From: Pelargonium nanum
Taxonomy: Eukaryota > Streptophyta > Magnoliopsida > Geraniales > Geraniaceae
Assembly: GCA_036897485.1 (NCBI GenBank)
Contig: JAYMTF010000491.1
Location: 1 to 35,114, forward strand
Length of the DNA stretch: 35,114 nt
Direction of reading: 5' to 3'
Shown: positions 17,600-29,900 of the stretch, one piece after another
Layout of the letters: every line of letters begins with the position of its first letter
How positions within the stretch are numbered: the stretch's first letter is position 1
The notes under the pieces: model-generated
What the model was told of the DNA's origin: nothing
The model's database searches: none
Seen by the model: only the letters and a program-made list of their open reading frames with translations
Position numbers and translations under genes: made by a program

Positions 17600-19831
17600 A
17601 TGTTCTCGATTCTTCGGAGGACGAGCAACGCCACCACCACCAGCATCGTCAAGCTCCGATTCACCACCGTGACTTCCACAACTACACCTAGAGCCATCAT
17701 CGCCTCTTCGCTCCAAAACCACCACAAAAACAACAACAACGAAGACAGAATCGGTACCAGAACCAGAACCCTAGGTGTGAGACTGAGCTCCAGATTCTTG
17801 TTCCGGCACAAATGGGAGGGCTCGGGCACTACCGACGACAAGTACGATCACATTAGGGCTGACGTCAACTGTCTCCGATGCTCCAACCTGATGCCTCTGG
17901 TCTTCTCGAACCGTCCTTTGTCGATTACCGGTAGAGAGGTTGGTGTGTTCCAGGCGCTCAACATGTGTCCTCACTGCAAGACCGCTTACTACTTCAGACC
18001 TACCAAATTAGTTCCGTTGGAAGGCCATTTTGTCGAGCTCGGGACCGTTAAATCTAAGGACACCGCCAATTCTATGAAATTCAAGCCTTGCCGTTCTCAC
18101 AAATTCCACAATTCTGAGGTTGGAGAGGAGGTGGAAGAGGGGAAACAAGAAGAGGCACATCAGATTCTGGGGAAAGATGAGCCTGTGGATGTGCCAACGC
18201 CCAAGGAGATTTGTAAGGGGCTTGATCAATTTGTTATTGGCCAAGACCATGCCAAAAAGGTAGTTTTATTTGTTTGTTATTTTGATTCTTACTTAATATA
18301 TTTATACCTATCTCATCTGCTGCCAATTTAGATACTTGAAATATGTTTGGATTTTGATTTTGAATCCATCAAAACTTTACAAACAAAAAGAAGAAGAAGA
18401 AGAGAGAGGTATTGTAGGTAATTTGGTGTGGTGTTGTGGTGCTACAAGTCTATAACAATCCCAATTTCGTCATTTGCAAGCAAATCCTCCCCTGTTTGTC
18501 CAAGTAGAGTAATTTGAATCTTTGCTATGTTTGTTTATCTAGTCCAGAAATTTTCACCATGGACTTGTTAAACTGTATTACCCTTCAAATATGTTGGTAT
18601 TTCAGTTGCTCAAGGAAGTAAAATGCTAATGTCGTGCATATTTTTGGTGTTTCGGTTCATATTTTCATTCATATAACAGGTGCTTTCTGTGGCGGTTTAC
18701 AACCACTACAAGAGGATAGATCATGCCTCTCAACCAAAAACGTTAGTTCTTTGTGGTCCTCCTATAGCACATGTTTAGGTTCCTTATCATTTTTATTTTA
18801 ATGCATCCATGAACTTATGATGTCGCTCTCTGTAAACTGAAGTGTGCTTCTACTGTGGGATTTGCTAGTTATGAAGTTGAAAGTGACGAAAGTAGTGCTG
18901 TTGAGCTAGAGAAGAGCAATGTACTACTCTTGGGTCCTACTGGCTCGGGTATGAGCAATGCTTGTTCAATGCAAAATTATTATGTTCATCAATCTTAGTC
19001 GTGAGAACATGTGGCGGCAAACTAATATTGCGCATTTATATATGTAATTTCATCTTGATTCTAAGGACAGGGAAGACTTTACTTGCAAAGACACTAGCTC
19101 GCATAGTCAATGTGCCATTTGCCATTGCTGATGCAACAACATTGACCCAGGCAAGCTCATTGATTGTTTTGTATATTTCTGATGCTCTTATTGTCTTAAT
19201 ATTATGTTTATATAGCTTATATGAGCATATTTTCCTCTTCAGTTTCACTTTGTCTGCCAGAAAAAAATAATCTTGCTCATATCAAATTGTAATGACATAC
19301 ATGTAAACTTGATCAATTATGATTGGTAATTTCGATATATTTGAAATCAGCATACCTGCTGATAACTTTCCACGCAACATTATTGCTACCCTTTTCGGGT
19401 GTCATTGGTCAGCCTATCCAACATGGATAATTCCTTATGCCATCAACCTTCCCCGACCTTGATCAAGGTGGATTAAACCCTAGGATGCGTTGCAATTTTA
19501 TCAATTCAAGCTATAAAAAAGCTATGCGAAGGGGAATCCCAGCGGAATTTTCTCTTGAGTTTTGAATTTCCTTTCCTTTGCATGACAATTATCATAAATT
19601 TGGGCAGTGTCGATTTGCTATATAATTGAATTTTGTTGCATATATGTCTTCAGAGACTATTATTCTAGAATGCAGTGCTTTTTACTTTTATTTTTGTTGG
19701 TTTACCAAATTTCCTGATAAATTCAATATCACCAGGCAGGTTATCTTGGAGAAGATGTGGAATCGATATTGTTTAAGCTACTTATGGTAGGTGTCTTAAC
19801 CTTTTTTTCTAATCCTTTTTACTCCCTTTTA

Positions 19832-19869
<38 letters not shown>

Positions 19870-22800
19870 CCAAGCTATGTCTTTCTTCAAAGCTTCAGTG
19901 TATGAAATAACTCACGTTGACTCGGCAATGAAGAAAAGGGGATTAGTTTGACCAATTGGTATGGGTGTATGAATGATATATTTTTTTTTGGAAAGGTATT
20001 GGAAGTGCTGTTGTATTCTTGTTAAGTGGATATATGCAGTTTTCACTTAGAATGTGACATTTTATCTTGCAGTAAGTTGCACATACATCATGTCTTCTTA
20101 TTTCACATAGAATTTTCGGTTAATTCCTCTTTTCGTAGCATTATTGGTTTGGAAATGTGTAAGGGATTCACTTCACCAAGCCAAATAACTGATAAGGTTG
20201 TCAGGTCGCAGATGGTCAATGTACCGTTTCTAGATGATATTAATGTATGGCATGTTGGTATTTTAATTGTCTGTATTGAAGGTGACATGTCAGTTTAACA
20301 TTAAGAAAGATACTAATTATTGACATGCATAGTGCGTGTGCATAGGTTGGTCTGGGTTTCACATAAGATCATTGATGTGTTGTTCTTATCTTAGTTTGTG
20401 CAAGTTGAATAAAGTTTATCTGGTATTTTGGTGTGCATGTATTAAATTGCTAGCTGCTTTAATCTTTCTACAACATCTTTTGGCCTGTATTATCACTGCA
20501 CATAACTTATTTCTTGATTAATATACTGTCATTCAGGCTGCTGATTTCAATATTGAAGCAGCTCAACGTGGAATTGTCTACATTGACGAAGTTGATAAGA
20601 TAACTAAGAAGGTTCTCAACTTTCTAATGTGTGTGATGTACATTAATATATTTTTATATCTAACTTGAGTAGTAACCCAGTTCATTTTTGTGCAGGCTGA
20701 GACATTGCATAGCGGAAGAGACGTATCTGGGGAGGGAGTTCAGCAGGCATTGCTGAAAATGCTGGAAGGAACGGTGAGTGGATCATTTAAAAAACCTTAT
20801 TTGGGCTTGTGAGATGATTTCTTACACACACACACACACTTAAGTTCTGTTTTTGCATCATCAATGCCTGATTTGAAACAAAACACAATAAACACACTCT
20901 TAATTGTGTAACGTTTCAGTGTGCTGAGCCCTAGTTCCTGACTTTTTACTTCTGGAATTAAGAAACAATTTCAGTTGAAGGTTTAAAAGTTTTTTTTAGC
21001 GTTTCAGTAACGTGAGGTAGTTATATATGTGCTTTTTCTCAGATTATGAATGTTCCTGATAAAGGAGGCCGGAAGCATCCTCGTGGTGATAATATTCAGG
21101 TACTATGCACTGAAAGTATTTGCTTTTCTAGTATTACAATCATCTTGGTCTTATGTGATTGAATCTGGCAATCATTAGGCCACATGCGCCTGCATTTCAC
21201 TAGAATCTTTTATATGGCTCAGGCACTAGGCATCATATTATGAATTGTCGGAAGTGTAGCAAGTGTGTGTGCCTACCGAAACAGCACTAGTATAATGTTG
21301 AAAGCACAAAAAGTTTATTAAATTACAATGAAAGTACAAAACTGCTGTTGCTAACATAGAAGTATTGATTACAAATTGCTGGCACTAAACTTTCTAGGAC
21401 CAGCTTACCCAAGTATCTCTGTTTTCCCATACTGCTTGGCTTCATTCTGATACATGTTTCAGAGTGGCATGTGATTATTGTTTCGAACTGGTTGGGATGT
21501 GAAGGGCAGTCTCTCCTGAAGCTCAGACCTCTTACATTTATTGAGTTATGGGCTGGGATTTGTCATGAGAAGCATGGAGCCAATGTTTCTGAAGCTTCTC
21601 AGCACTATTGTGCATAATTATTTGACTAGGAAATAAGGAATTTAAATAAAACAAATTTTGTTCATAGAGTTGTATGCCCATATGTTACTTCTCTTCGAGT
21701 ATCTTTGATTTGTTCATTATTATGGTTGACAGATAGATACGAAAGATATCCTTTTCATATGTGGCGGGGCATTCGTTGATTTAGAGAAGACCATTTCAGA
21801 AAGGTAGCATCATTTCTTTATGTGTATCAACACATATTCTTTATGAGGTTAGTGAAAGGCTCATGTTCTTAAATTTCCAGACGACAAGATTCTTCCATTG
21901 GCTTTGGATCGCCAGTTCGTGCAAACATGAGGTCTGGTGGATTGATTAATGCCGCAGTTACATCTTCATTACTTGAATCTGTAAGAACCAGAACCTAATG
22001 TGGCTAATTATGCTGGATTTTTTACTTTCACAATTTTGTGTTTGTTTTATATAGTTGAAGTTCTTGTTGAAAGAATATCTTCTCTATTTACACTCAAAGC
22101 ATGTCCCTCTTTCTTCCATGCCACTGCATTTAAGGTTCTTTATGAACATGCAGGTTGAAAGTGCTGATCTTACAGCATATGGGCTCATACCTGAATTTGT
22201 TGGACGGCTCCCGGTTATAGTGACCTTGTCGGCCTTGAATGAAGAGCAACTTGTTCAGGTCTGTTCTATCTTTTCATTGATGTAATGCACATTTCTTTGT
22301 TCACAGAGTGACAGCCATGTTGATGATATTGTGTGGGTATAACATGCTAACTGAGAAAGGGCTCAAACATCATCTGTTGCATATTTGAGTATGAAACAAT
22401 AACTGAATGATGACATTGTACACTTTTGTTGCATGTGAAATTGATGGTACTCTTTATTTTATCCTATCATTTGTTGATTTCCTCCTCAATGAACAGGGGT
22501 CGTTGACTTGTATTATTTTGTAATATAGGTTCTTACAGAGCCAAGAAATGCTCTCAGTAAACAGTACAAGAAGATGTTTAACATGAATGATGTAAGCTAT
22601 CCATGTAATTCCCCGGTCTTAGGAAAACTTTGGCCTCTTTCAGCTCCATCCCATTCTGGGAGTATTTAGCATTTAATGAGGTGATTGCGTATCTCTGTAT
22701 AACATTTCAGGTAAAATTACATTTTACAGACACTGCATTAAGACTGATTGCAAAAAAAGCAATGGCAAAGAACACTGGTGCCCGGGGTTTAAGAGCCCTC

Positions 22801-24418
22801 TTGGAAAGCATTCTAACAGAGGCAATGTTTGAGGTATACGCGGGTCCCATTTACCATTTTAGATATTAGTACGGAACTGCTAGTTTTGCCAGCTTTCTAC
22901 ACTATCCATAATGTAACTTTCACTTCTCAGATGTTATCCATAATTTCCTGAAACCCATTTTAATGATATGGAGAGACATTTTCTTTTTCTCAATTGAAAG
23001 GATAACCGGTAAACAGCTTATGTGCCTAAATTCACTGTATATGGCACGAAACGATGTTAGTGCAACCCCGCACTTTGATTGGTAAACTGTCTGTAAATTG
23101 CATCGATCTGCACAACTGGATGAGTTAGTTGTTAGAGAAGCTAAACTCTGTTGCCTTTGATTATGATGCTCGTACTTTAGAATTAGGTCCATATCATACA
23201 GTCCATACTTTAGCATGCTGAATTGTATCATTATACATTGTCTTCTCCTCATGGAAGCATTCACTTGCATGTTATGTACAGATACCCGATGCCAATATGG
23301 GAGAGCACAAGGTAGATGCAGTTTTGGTTGATGAAGAGGCTGTTGGATCAGAAGGGCAACCAGGATGTGGAGCAAAAATTCTCCGTGTAGATGGTGCATT
23401 GGAAAATATTCTTCATGAAACACCAGCAAGGGATGACATGGTATGTTATACTTATGTGGTTGATGGTTCCCGATCTTATTTTTGTTATGGTCCATTTGGA
23501 TTTAAGGATTTGAGTTATATCTAATGTTTGGGTGCACAGAGAATTTGGATTTGGATAAAACTCAAATCCACTAGGATTCAAAACATGCATACACATGATA
23601 TTTCAAATGACAACTCTCACCTTGTTAGAAATTCTATGGTTTTACAAACATTATATTTGTACTTGAAATATATCATCTCAAATCCAATTTAACAAAATAC
23701 TAAACTCTCAACACAATACGAACACCCCTGTCAACCTTTTTTAATTTTCCATATTTGACTATGATTCATCATTTAAACCTTTTCTCTCTCTTGCTCGGTC
23801 TAATCTATAGGGTGTTAATTCCTGTTGAAAATTTATTACTCTACTAAATTGGTCAACCCGACCCGACCCGACAATTAAACGGGCTGAATTACATGACACG
23901 AACACGACACGCGGGGTGACACAACATGACACGCCAATAAATGGGTTACACAACATGTTTAATTAAATGGGTTGGGTGGGTTGAATGAGTTAGACACGAA
24001 CACGATCTGGTTATTAATTGGGTTGAGTTAGTCTACACGAACCTGTTCAAGCATAACCCAAAACCTTCTTAAACTCGTACTTGTGTCGCGTCTCGTCTCA
24101 GACCATGACCCAAATTGCCAAGCACTAGGCATCTATATTTTGATTCATTGTTTTATTGGCTCTTGCAGCATCTCAAGTCTATATTAGCTATACAATAGTT
24201 CTTTACATTATCTACGTTTAGTAATGCTTCTTTTATCAAAGTAAATATCATGCATCTGAATAACTAATTAAAACCGAGTTTTCTTTGAAGCATCATATTG
24301 TGATTAAACTGCCCGATAGCCTTGCTCGCAGATTAAAACCGAGTACGACGAGGGCGAGTTGACGGAGGGGGTAATGGAGGTACAATCAAGAGCCATGACC
24401 ATGACCATGAGCTTGTAA
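17600..24418 (+). CDS. CLPX: ATP-dependent Clp protease ATPase subunit ClpX, mitochondrial (616 residues, 15 exons)
   Basis: AAA+ unfoldase that feeds substrates to ClpP in the mitochondrial matrix. Exons: 17600-18259, 18680-18741, 18869-18948, 19071-19150, 19736-19786, 20537-20611, 20696-20773, 21043-21099, 21733-21803, 21881-21980, 22154-22258, 22529-22591, 22711-22833, 23282-23440, 24332-24418. All junctions keep frame; intron 4 is GC-AG, the rest GT-AG. Residues 1 to about 70 look like a mitochondrial targeting sequence (Arg/Ser/Thr-rich, hardly acidic at the start). A zinc-binding domain has C91-x2-C94 and C123-x2-C126. Walker A is GPTGSGKT (263-270), pore loop GYLG (296-299), Walker B IVYIDE (324-329), RKH loop 372-374, ClpP-docking IGF 411-413, and sensor 2 in GARGLR (517-522). 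All catalytic and ClpP-contact motifs are present, so it should be active. The last exon is short, after an 891-bp intron. Confidence 0.94.
19151..19735 (+). other. GC-AG intron in CLPX (intron 4)
   Basis: Exon 4 must end ACC CAG to join GCA GGT TAT and give the invariant T-Q-A-G-Y of ClpX. The donor is therefore CAG|GCAAGC and the acceptor ATCACCAG at 19,735. No GT near the junction restores frame. GC donors normally need a good match to AG|GCAAGT, and this one has it. Confidence 0.85.
19787..20536 (+). other. CLPX intron 5, with a long poly-T run
   Basis: A GT-AG intron of 750 bp. A nearly pure T run of about 28 nt starts near 19,838. The open frames inside it (for example 20,026-20,298) are not coding; they carry no ClpX or other family signature. 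Confidence 0.7.
23808..24127. mobile_element. Probable hAT-type remnant in CLPX intron 14
   Basis: The left end TAGGGTGTTAATTCC and the inverse of the right end, TAGTGCTTGGCAATTTG, resemble plant hAT termini. The interior has CCCGACCCGACCCG and GACACGAACACGACACG words like those in the better-defined hAT element at 8,257. Flanking 8-mers CTAATCTA and GGCATCTA agree at only five of eight positions, so either the duplication has decayed or the boundaries are slightly wrong. Confidence 0.5.
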
Positions 24419-25699
24419 TTTTGTTACTTTCACATGTACATATGAGCATACATCTGAATCTCTCTTCTACTTTGAAACTATCCTCTAATGCAGTTCACTC
24501 ATTTTTTCCGAAGCTTCTGACATTTGATCGTGTAATTGATGCATGAAAAATGGACTTTCATTGATCTTTTTTTGAGTTTTCTCTGAAGCATCTTGTGAAC
24601 AAATATGGAGATGGAAATGGAAACGAGATTGGTATTTTTGCAATGGTTCAATCATCATGTCTCTTTATTTCATATCTAAATTCGGGTTTGTGAGTAATAG
24701 GGATTGGAAGAGCTACACTTATTGAGTAACTTATTTGTTCGACATTCATTTCAGATTATTTAATGAATAGAGCTTGTGCGTGTCGTGCTTAAAGTTGACG
24801 GTGAGTTGGGAATAATGTGGGTTGGTCTAGTAAACTCACGCGTACGTATTTTGTAACCTTTTATATGTTCTGTCATTTCTCACTAAGTGCCAAAACATAA
24901 TAGAACAAAGAAATAAGTTGATTGACAAAAATGCGTGCTATTTTTGGTTCAGTCCGTTTAGGCCCGTTACCCCCTACTTGCATTGTTAGGTATAGTCGTG
25001 TTGACGCGATATGATTGACATGAACGTGACTTAATACGTTTTGCACGATAACTTAACACGTTCAACACATTGCAACACAAACTAGTTTGCTGTGTCTGTG
25101 TGGCTCATAGGTCCAACACAACTATATAAAATCTATGACTCTATACTCTAAATCGACTTGGGATATGCCAAAAAGGAATGATTTGCACTAATTTTTTAGG
25201 AATAATATTTAGTTTTGTCCCTAAATTTTGTTTATCCTAAAATGGTTCTTGAAATTTTGTATGTGGACCCACATTGTTACTACTGTCAACATCTACTACT
25301 ATTAAATTCGGCCCCAATTATGTTTTTCTTTTCGTTCCAAATTGATCCAATTCTATGTCATTTTACAACACAATTATATAACTAATAATTAAATTGAATA
25401 AAATTGACGTGACAATCATATTTTTGAATTATACAATTCTATTTTAAATTTATCCTATAAGTAAACCTAGCTAAATTAAACGTCAAGTGGCCATCACGTT
25501 AACAATTTTTTTTATAAAAAAAGTTGTCACGTCTATTTTTGGACAAATTCAAAACAAAATAGTAAATTTTGAGAACAAAATTAGAACAAAATGGATAGTT
25601 AAGGACCAAAATGAAACATAGAAAAAAAGGAAAAATAGAAACGTAAAATAGTGAATTTAGCAGGGGTATATCAGGAAATGAAAATGACACCACCACCCC
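24419..25699. other. Gene-free interval between CLPX and CAND1
   Basis: It starts with the CLPX 3' UTR. About 24,960-25,120 is TCGTGT / AACACGTT-rich repeat DNA. 25,208-25,615 may be a MITE (listed separately). The last 100 bp is the CAND1 promoter region, with no clear TATA box. No coding region supported. Confidence 0.5.
25208..25615. mobile_element. Possible MITE upstream of CAND1
   Basis: The left edge TTTAGTTTTGTCCCTAAAT and the inverse of the right edge, TTTCATTTTGGTCCTTAA, are similar, and further inside (T)CCTAAAATGGTTCTTG loosely pairs with the right arm. This suggests terminal inverted repeats. I could not identify a target duplication, and the arms are poorly matched, so this is tentative. 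Confidence 0.35.
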
Positions 25700-25885
25700 C
25701 GCCTTGGACCTCTTGTTTTATGCAGGTCACTCACTTCTCACAGTACAAGATTTGTACACAACAAAGAAGAAATCTTCTAGGGTTTCTCTGATTTTCGTGT
25801 TCTTCACCTCAATCTTCACATCGATTATTGCTTTCGAGCAAGCGATTTCCGATCAGTTGATCCTCCGGCGACAGATTCGGCCTCG
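25700..25885 (+). other. CAND1 5' UTR exon 1 (approximate 5' end)
   Basis: A C/T-rich leader ends at GGCCTCG|GTAAGC (25,885), a strong splice donor. The 5' boundary is a guess: leader-like composition (AAGAAGAAATCTTCTAGGGT) begins about 25,760. The start codon is in exon 2, after an intron of about 1 kb; long first introns in the 5' UTR are common in constitutive plant genes. Confidence 0.55.
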
Positions 25886-25933
25886 GTAAGCTCACCATCG
25901 CACTGCACTGCACTGTCACTGTTGCTCTGCTGT

Positions 25934-26749
25934 TTTAGCTCTTGCACCGTACAGTTTGCTTGTATCGTATGCACATTGGATGATTTTTAGTTTATGATCG
26001 ATGAAGAAGCTGGATATATTGAATTTTGTCGATTGGTGTAGCTTGTTTTGAACTTGGAACACCAGACTGGGGTTCTCAGGGGCTTACAACTTTAACGGTA
26101 GAAAAAATATTGTTTATGCTCTGTCATTGTGATAATTGTGAGTTGTGACTGAACTTGTATATAATGTGCATATTATTGTTTTGATGATTTGTTTAGTATG
26201 ATACACTGATTTTAAAAAGCATTGCTGAATTTTCTTCATTCAGTTGGTGATCAATATTGCCTGCTGCTGTTCTAGCTCTTGCTCTACATAGTTTACTTGT
26301 ATCGTATCCACATTGACTTGTTTATGCTATATTGTTTTGAATTTTGATGTTTTGTGCTTCATTCTGTTGATGATCGTTATTGCCTGCTGCGGTTTAGCTC
26401 TTGCTCTGTACAGTTTACTTGTATTGTATGCTCATTGAATGATTTTTAGTTTATGATGGATGAAGAAACTGGAAATATTGAAATTTGTCGATTGGTGTTG
26501 CTTGTTTGAACTTGGAAGTTGGAACACTAGACTGGGGTTCAGGGGTTTACAACTTTTTTGGTGGCTTCTTGTAATTATTTTTCTAAAAACATAATGGTTT
26601 ATGCTCTGGCGTTGTGTTCATTGTTACTGAACTTGTATATAATGTGCATAAGCATGTTGTTTTGATGCATAGTTCAGTGGGATACACAGATGCTTAAGAG
26701 CATTGGTGAAGTCTTCACTCGGTTGATGATTAACATTGCTTGTCACTTG
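25934..26749. repeat. Tandem duplication inside the CAND1 5' UTR intron
   Basis: A long copy (25,934 to about 26,270) recurs at 26,393-26,749 with offsets of 459-478 bp. Shared blocks include TTTAGCTCTTGC, GATTTTTAGTTTATGAT, GAACTTGTATATAATGTGCA and ACACTGATGCTTAAG-like sequence. A third, short copy of the beginning of the unit lies between them (26,271-26,320). Non-coding. It lengthens the first intron, where enhancing elements often reside. Confidence 0.8.
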
Positions 26750-26930
26750 TGACGCCTTTTGCATTGCTAATCAGTTCAGTGTATTAATTTTTCAGATCAA
26801 TTTGCTATTATCTGGTTCTCAGAACAGATTTACGTTTTTTTTTCTTAGGTTGCAATTACTATTTATTTATTATTCTTTGTTAATTCTTTTGGTAACATTC
26901 TCTTTTCCTCTTCCAACTTGATCTTGATAG

Positions 26931-29900
26931 TTTTGGAGGCCTGAAATTCGGAGGATTCAGTACAGCCTTGGTACAGTATTGCTGACATGGCTAATCTAGC
27001 TATGACCAGTATACTGGAGAAGGTATCATTTTTACTCGCATGAGCTGGAGTTATTTTTGGATAGAACTATAGATTTGTTTGGCAACAAAATAGCCAGTAG
27101 TTAAACTTATTTGCTAATTTGTTTTGACTGATATTGGATGTAGATGACGGGGAAGGATAAAGATTACAGATACATGGCAACTTCTGATTTGCTAAATGAG
27201 TTGAACAAAGACGGGTTTAAAGCCGACTCTGATCTAGAGATGAAGTTGTCAAAAATTGTTTTGCAGCAGCTTGATGATGCAGCGGGTGATGTTTCTGGAT
27301 TGGCTGTGAAATGGTATGGCAATATGGCATCTTTAACTAATAAGCTATTTCTGCTAGTTGTACTTTGCGTGTTTGCTTAGTTTGTAATTTTGATTACATA
27401 GTTACTATGGTAACCATTTCTCTCTTCTAGGAGTTGGTCTGTTGGAAGTTCATTGTCTAAATGTTGTAACAAGATCTCTACACACACGCAATCATGGTCA
27501 CAATATTGACAAACATGTATTTCTGTAATCTATCTGTTAAAGTATTCTACATTTAATTCTTTCTGTAATGTTGTTTATTTACTCTGCAGTAACTAAAATT
27601 TGGATGGATTCTTTACTTGTACTAAACATACTACATCCAAGTATGAGGGGTGTGGAATTTAATTTGACTGCATGCTCTGTTTGAGTGGCAAATGTTGGGA
27701 CGGGAGAAATGAAGTATATATATATTCCACTTTTAATGATCATTTTCATATGTCGTTTTAAAAATCTTATTGCAGTCTTGCTCCACTGGTGAAGAAGATC
27801 AACGAAGTGCAAGTTGTGGAAATGACTAAGCAACTCTCTAATAAATTGCTTAATGGGAAAGATCAACATCGTGACATTGCGAGCATTGCTTTGAAGACAA
27901 TTGTTTCTGAAGTGACCACTACATCTCTTGCCCAGTCTATTCTTCTTTCTCTCTCTCCACAGTTGATAAAAGGAATCACTGGGTCGGTAAGTTGTCAAAA
28001 ATTACCTATTAATACAGCTTCATCTAAGTGTGAGAATATTAATGTGTGAGTGCTAGTGAATACTCCTTATCAAAATGAGTATTCAGGACTGGAAGTAAAT
28101 GATGTACACATAAGCACTCTGATAAGTAGATCTAGGTTAATGCTCAACATTTTAAAAAGTCTTTGGCATATATAAAGAAGCATTGAGTTAAGTTAGCAGT
28201 AAATGGTAACTGACATTGTCTTCAAGTTTTCTTATTCAGCTTTGTTATAAGGGACATGTACTTAGTTGATCCTCATTGTTTTAACTGACAATAATCTATC
28301 ATGATGATGAAGTTTTACTTGCTTGTAACTGCACATTTCTCCAGGGAATGAGCACGGAGATAAAATGTGAATCTCTTGATATTTTATGTGATGTCCTCCA
28401 TAAGTTTGGGAATCTAATGGCAACCGACCATGAGCACTTATTAGGTGCACTCTTGTCCCAGCTGAGTTCCAATCAGGCCAGCGTTAGAAAGAAGACTGTT
28501 GCATGCATTGGTAAGATTTAACTAACTTATGGGCTATGTCTCGACATTTTTTAGTATGTATTTCTATCCATGCTGATTGCTGAGTATCTAATAACATTTT
28601 TCCTGTGGTTTTTAAGCATGCAAAATATTTACAGTCTTAACAATCTTTTAAGCCGAATTTCAACTAGATCTTGTCTTTTGCTCTGTTATCATTTGGGTCA
28701 ACCTGTTGATTATAGTTAATCTTAATCGCCTTAGAGTTGGGCACAAATGATTATGCCTATGTGCTACATCTTGATAATTTCTAGTTGGTATTGCTATCCG
28801 TTTTGTTAATCCAATTAGTTGGTTTTTGACTGGTTCTTGTCTTTTGTTCTATTATAACTTGTGTCAATCTGTTTGAATACAGTTAATCTTCTTTTAATTG
28901 TGCACACATGAAACTGGTTATTTGACATGACTAACTACTATTTTCTTCAGCTTCTCTTGCTTCAAGTCTGTCAGATGATTTATTAGCTAAGGCAACTGTT
29001 CAAGTTGTTCAGAACTTGAGAAGTAAGAGCACTAGACCTGACATGATCCGAACAAACATTCAAATGATTGGGGCTTTAAGGTAAGTGAAATCATACCTGC
29101 AAACTATATTGACTTTTTTTCATGCTTCCTTGTGAAAGGTTATTGTATCTTACAATACATGCATGTTAGTTTTCCATGAATAGGATATAGATACACCTGG
29201 TGCTGTATGTAACCTTTCATCTGCTATATGTACATAAATCAAATAGTGAACTGCTATTATTGTTCATTATTTTCAGGGAACATGCTCTTAGCTATTGCAT
29301 TTATACAAGTAGTTTAGTGGTCTATACTCTATAATGGTTAGTTTAGTTGTTTCCTGGTTATTTGGGCCCACCCCAAAATTGGTCATATTAGCTTGTTCTC
29401 CTTTGATATTTGTCTTCTAGACTTCCATAAAAGTATACTGAGTAAATATTTTAGGAATTGAAAGTATATTGAAATTTATACCTAGTTATCTGACCAATGG
29501 TAATCATTGTGTCAGTCGTGCTGTTGGGTATCGTTTTGGATCCCATCTTGCTGATACTGTTCCAGTACTGATTAACTACTGCACATCTGCCTCAGAGAAT
29601 GATGAGGAGCTTCGTGAATATAGTTTGCAGGTATGGAGCTAGATTCTATGGGTTTTTGGTGAAAGTTACAGCTGTTTTCCTTGATTTGTAGTTTAGCACA
29701 CTTATTTTTCCGGTGTTAGATTTGTTCATTGTCTCATACCTCACGTGTGATATGTTGCAGGCGCTGGAAAGTTTTCTACTGAGGTGTCCCAGGGATATAT
29801 TTTCTTATTGTGAAAAAATTCTGCATCTTACCTTAGAATATCTAAGTTATGATCCGAACTTTACTGATAACATGGAGGAAGATACGGAAGAGGAATATCA

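Noticed and set aside
27579..27998. 139-codon minus-strand frame over CAND1 exon 4
   Set aside because: Antisense shadow of a conserved CAND1 exon plus adjoining intron.
28290..28450. Possible intronic snoRNA (TGATGATGA words) in CAND1 intron 4 and exon 5
   Set aside because: The words have no matching D box or terminal stem, and part of the stretch is coding exon.
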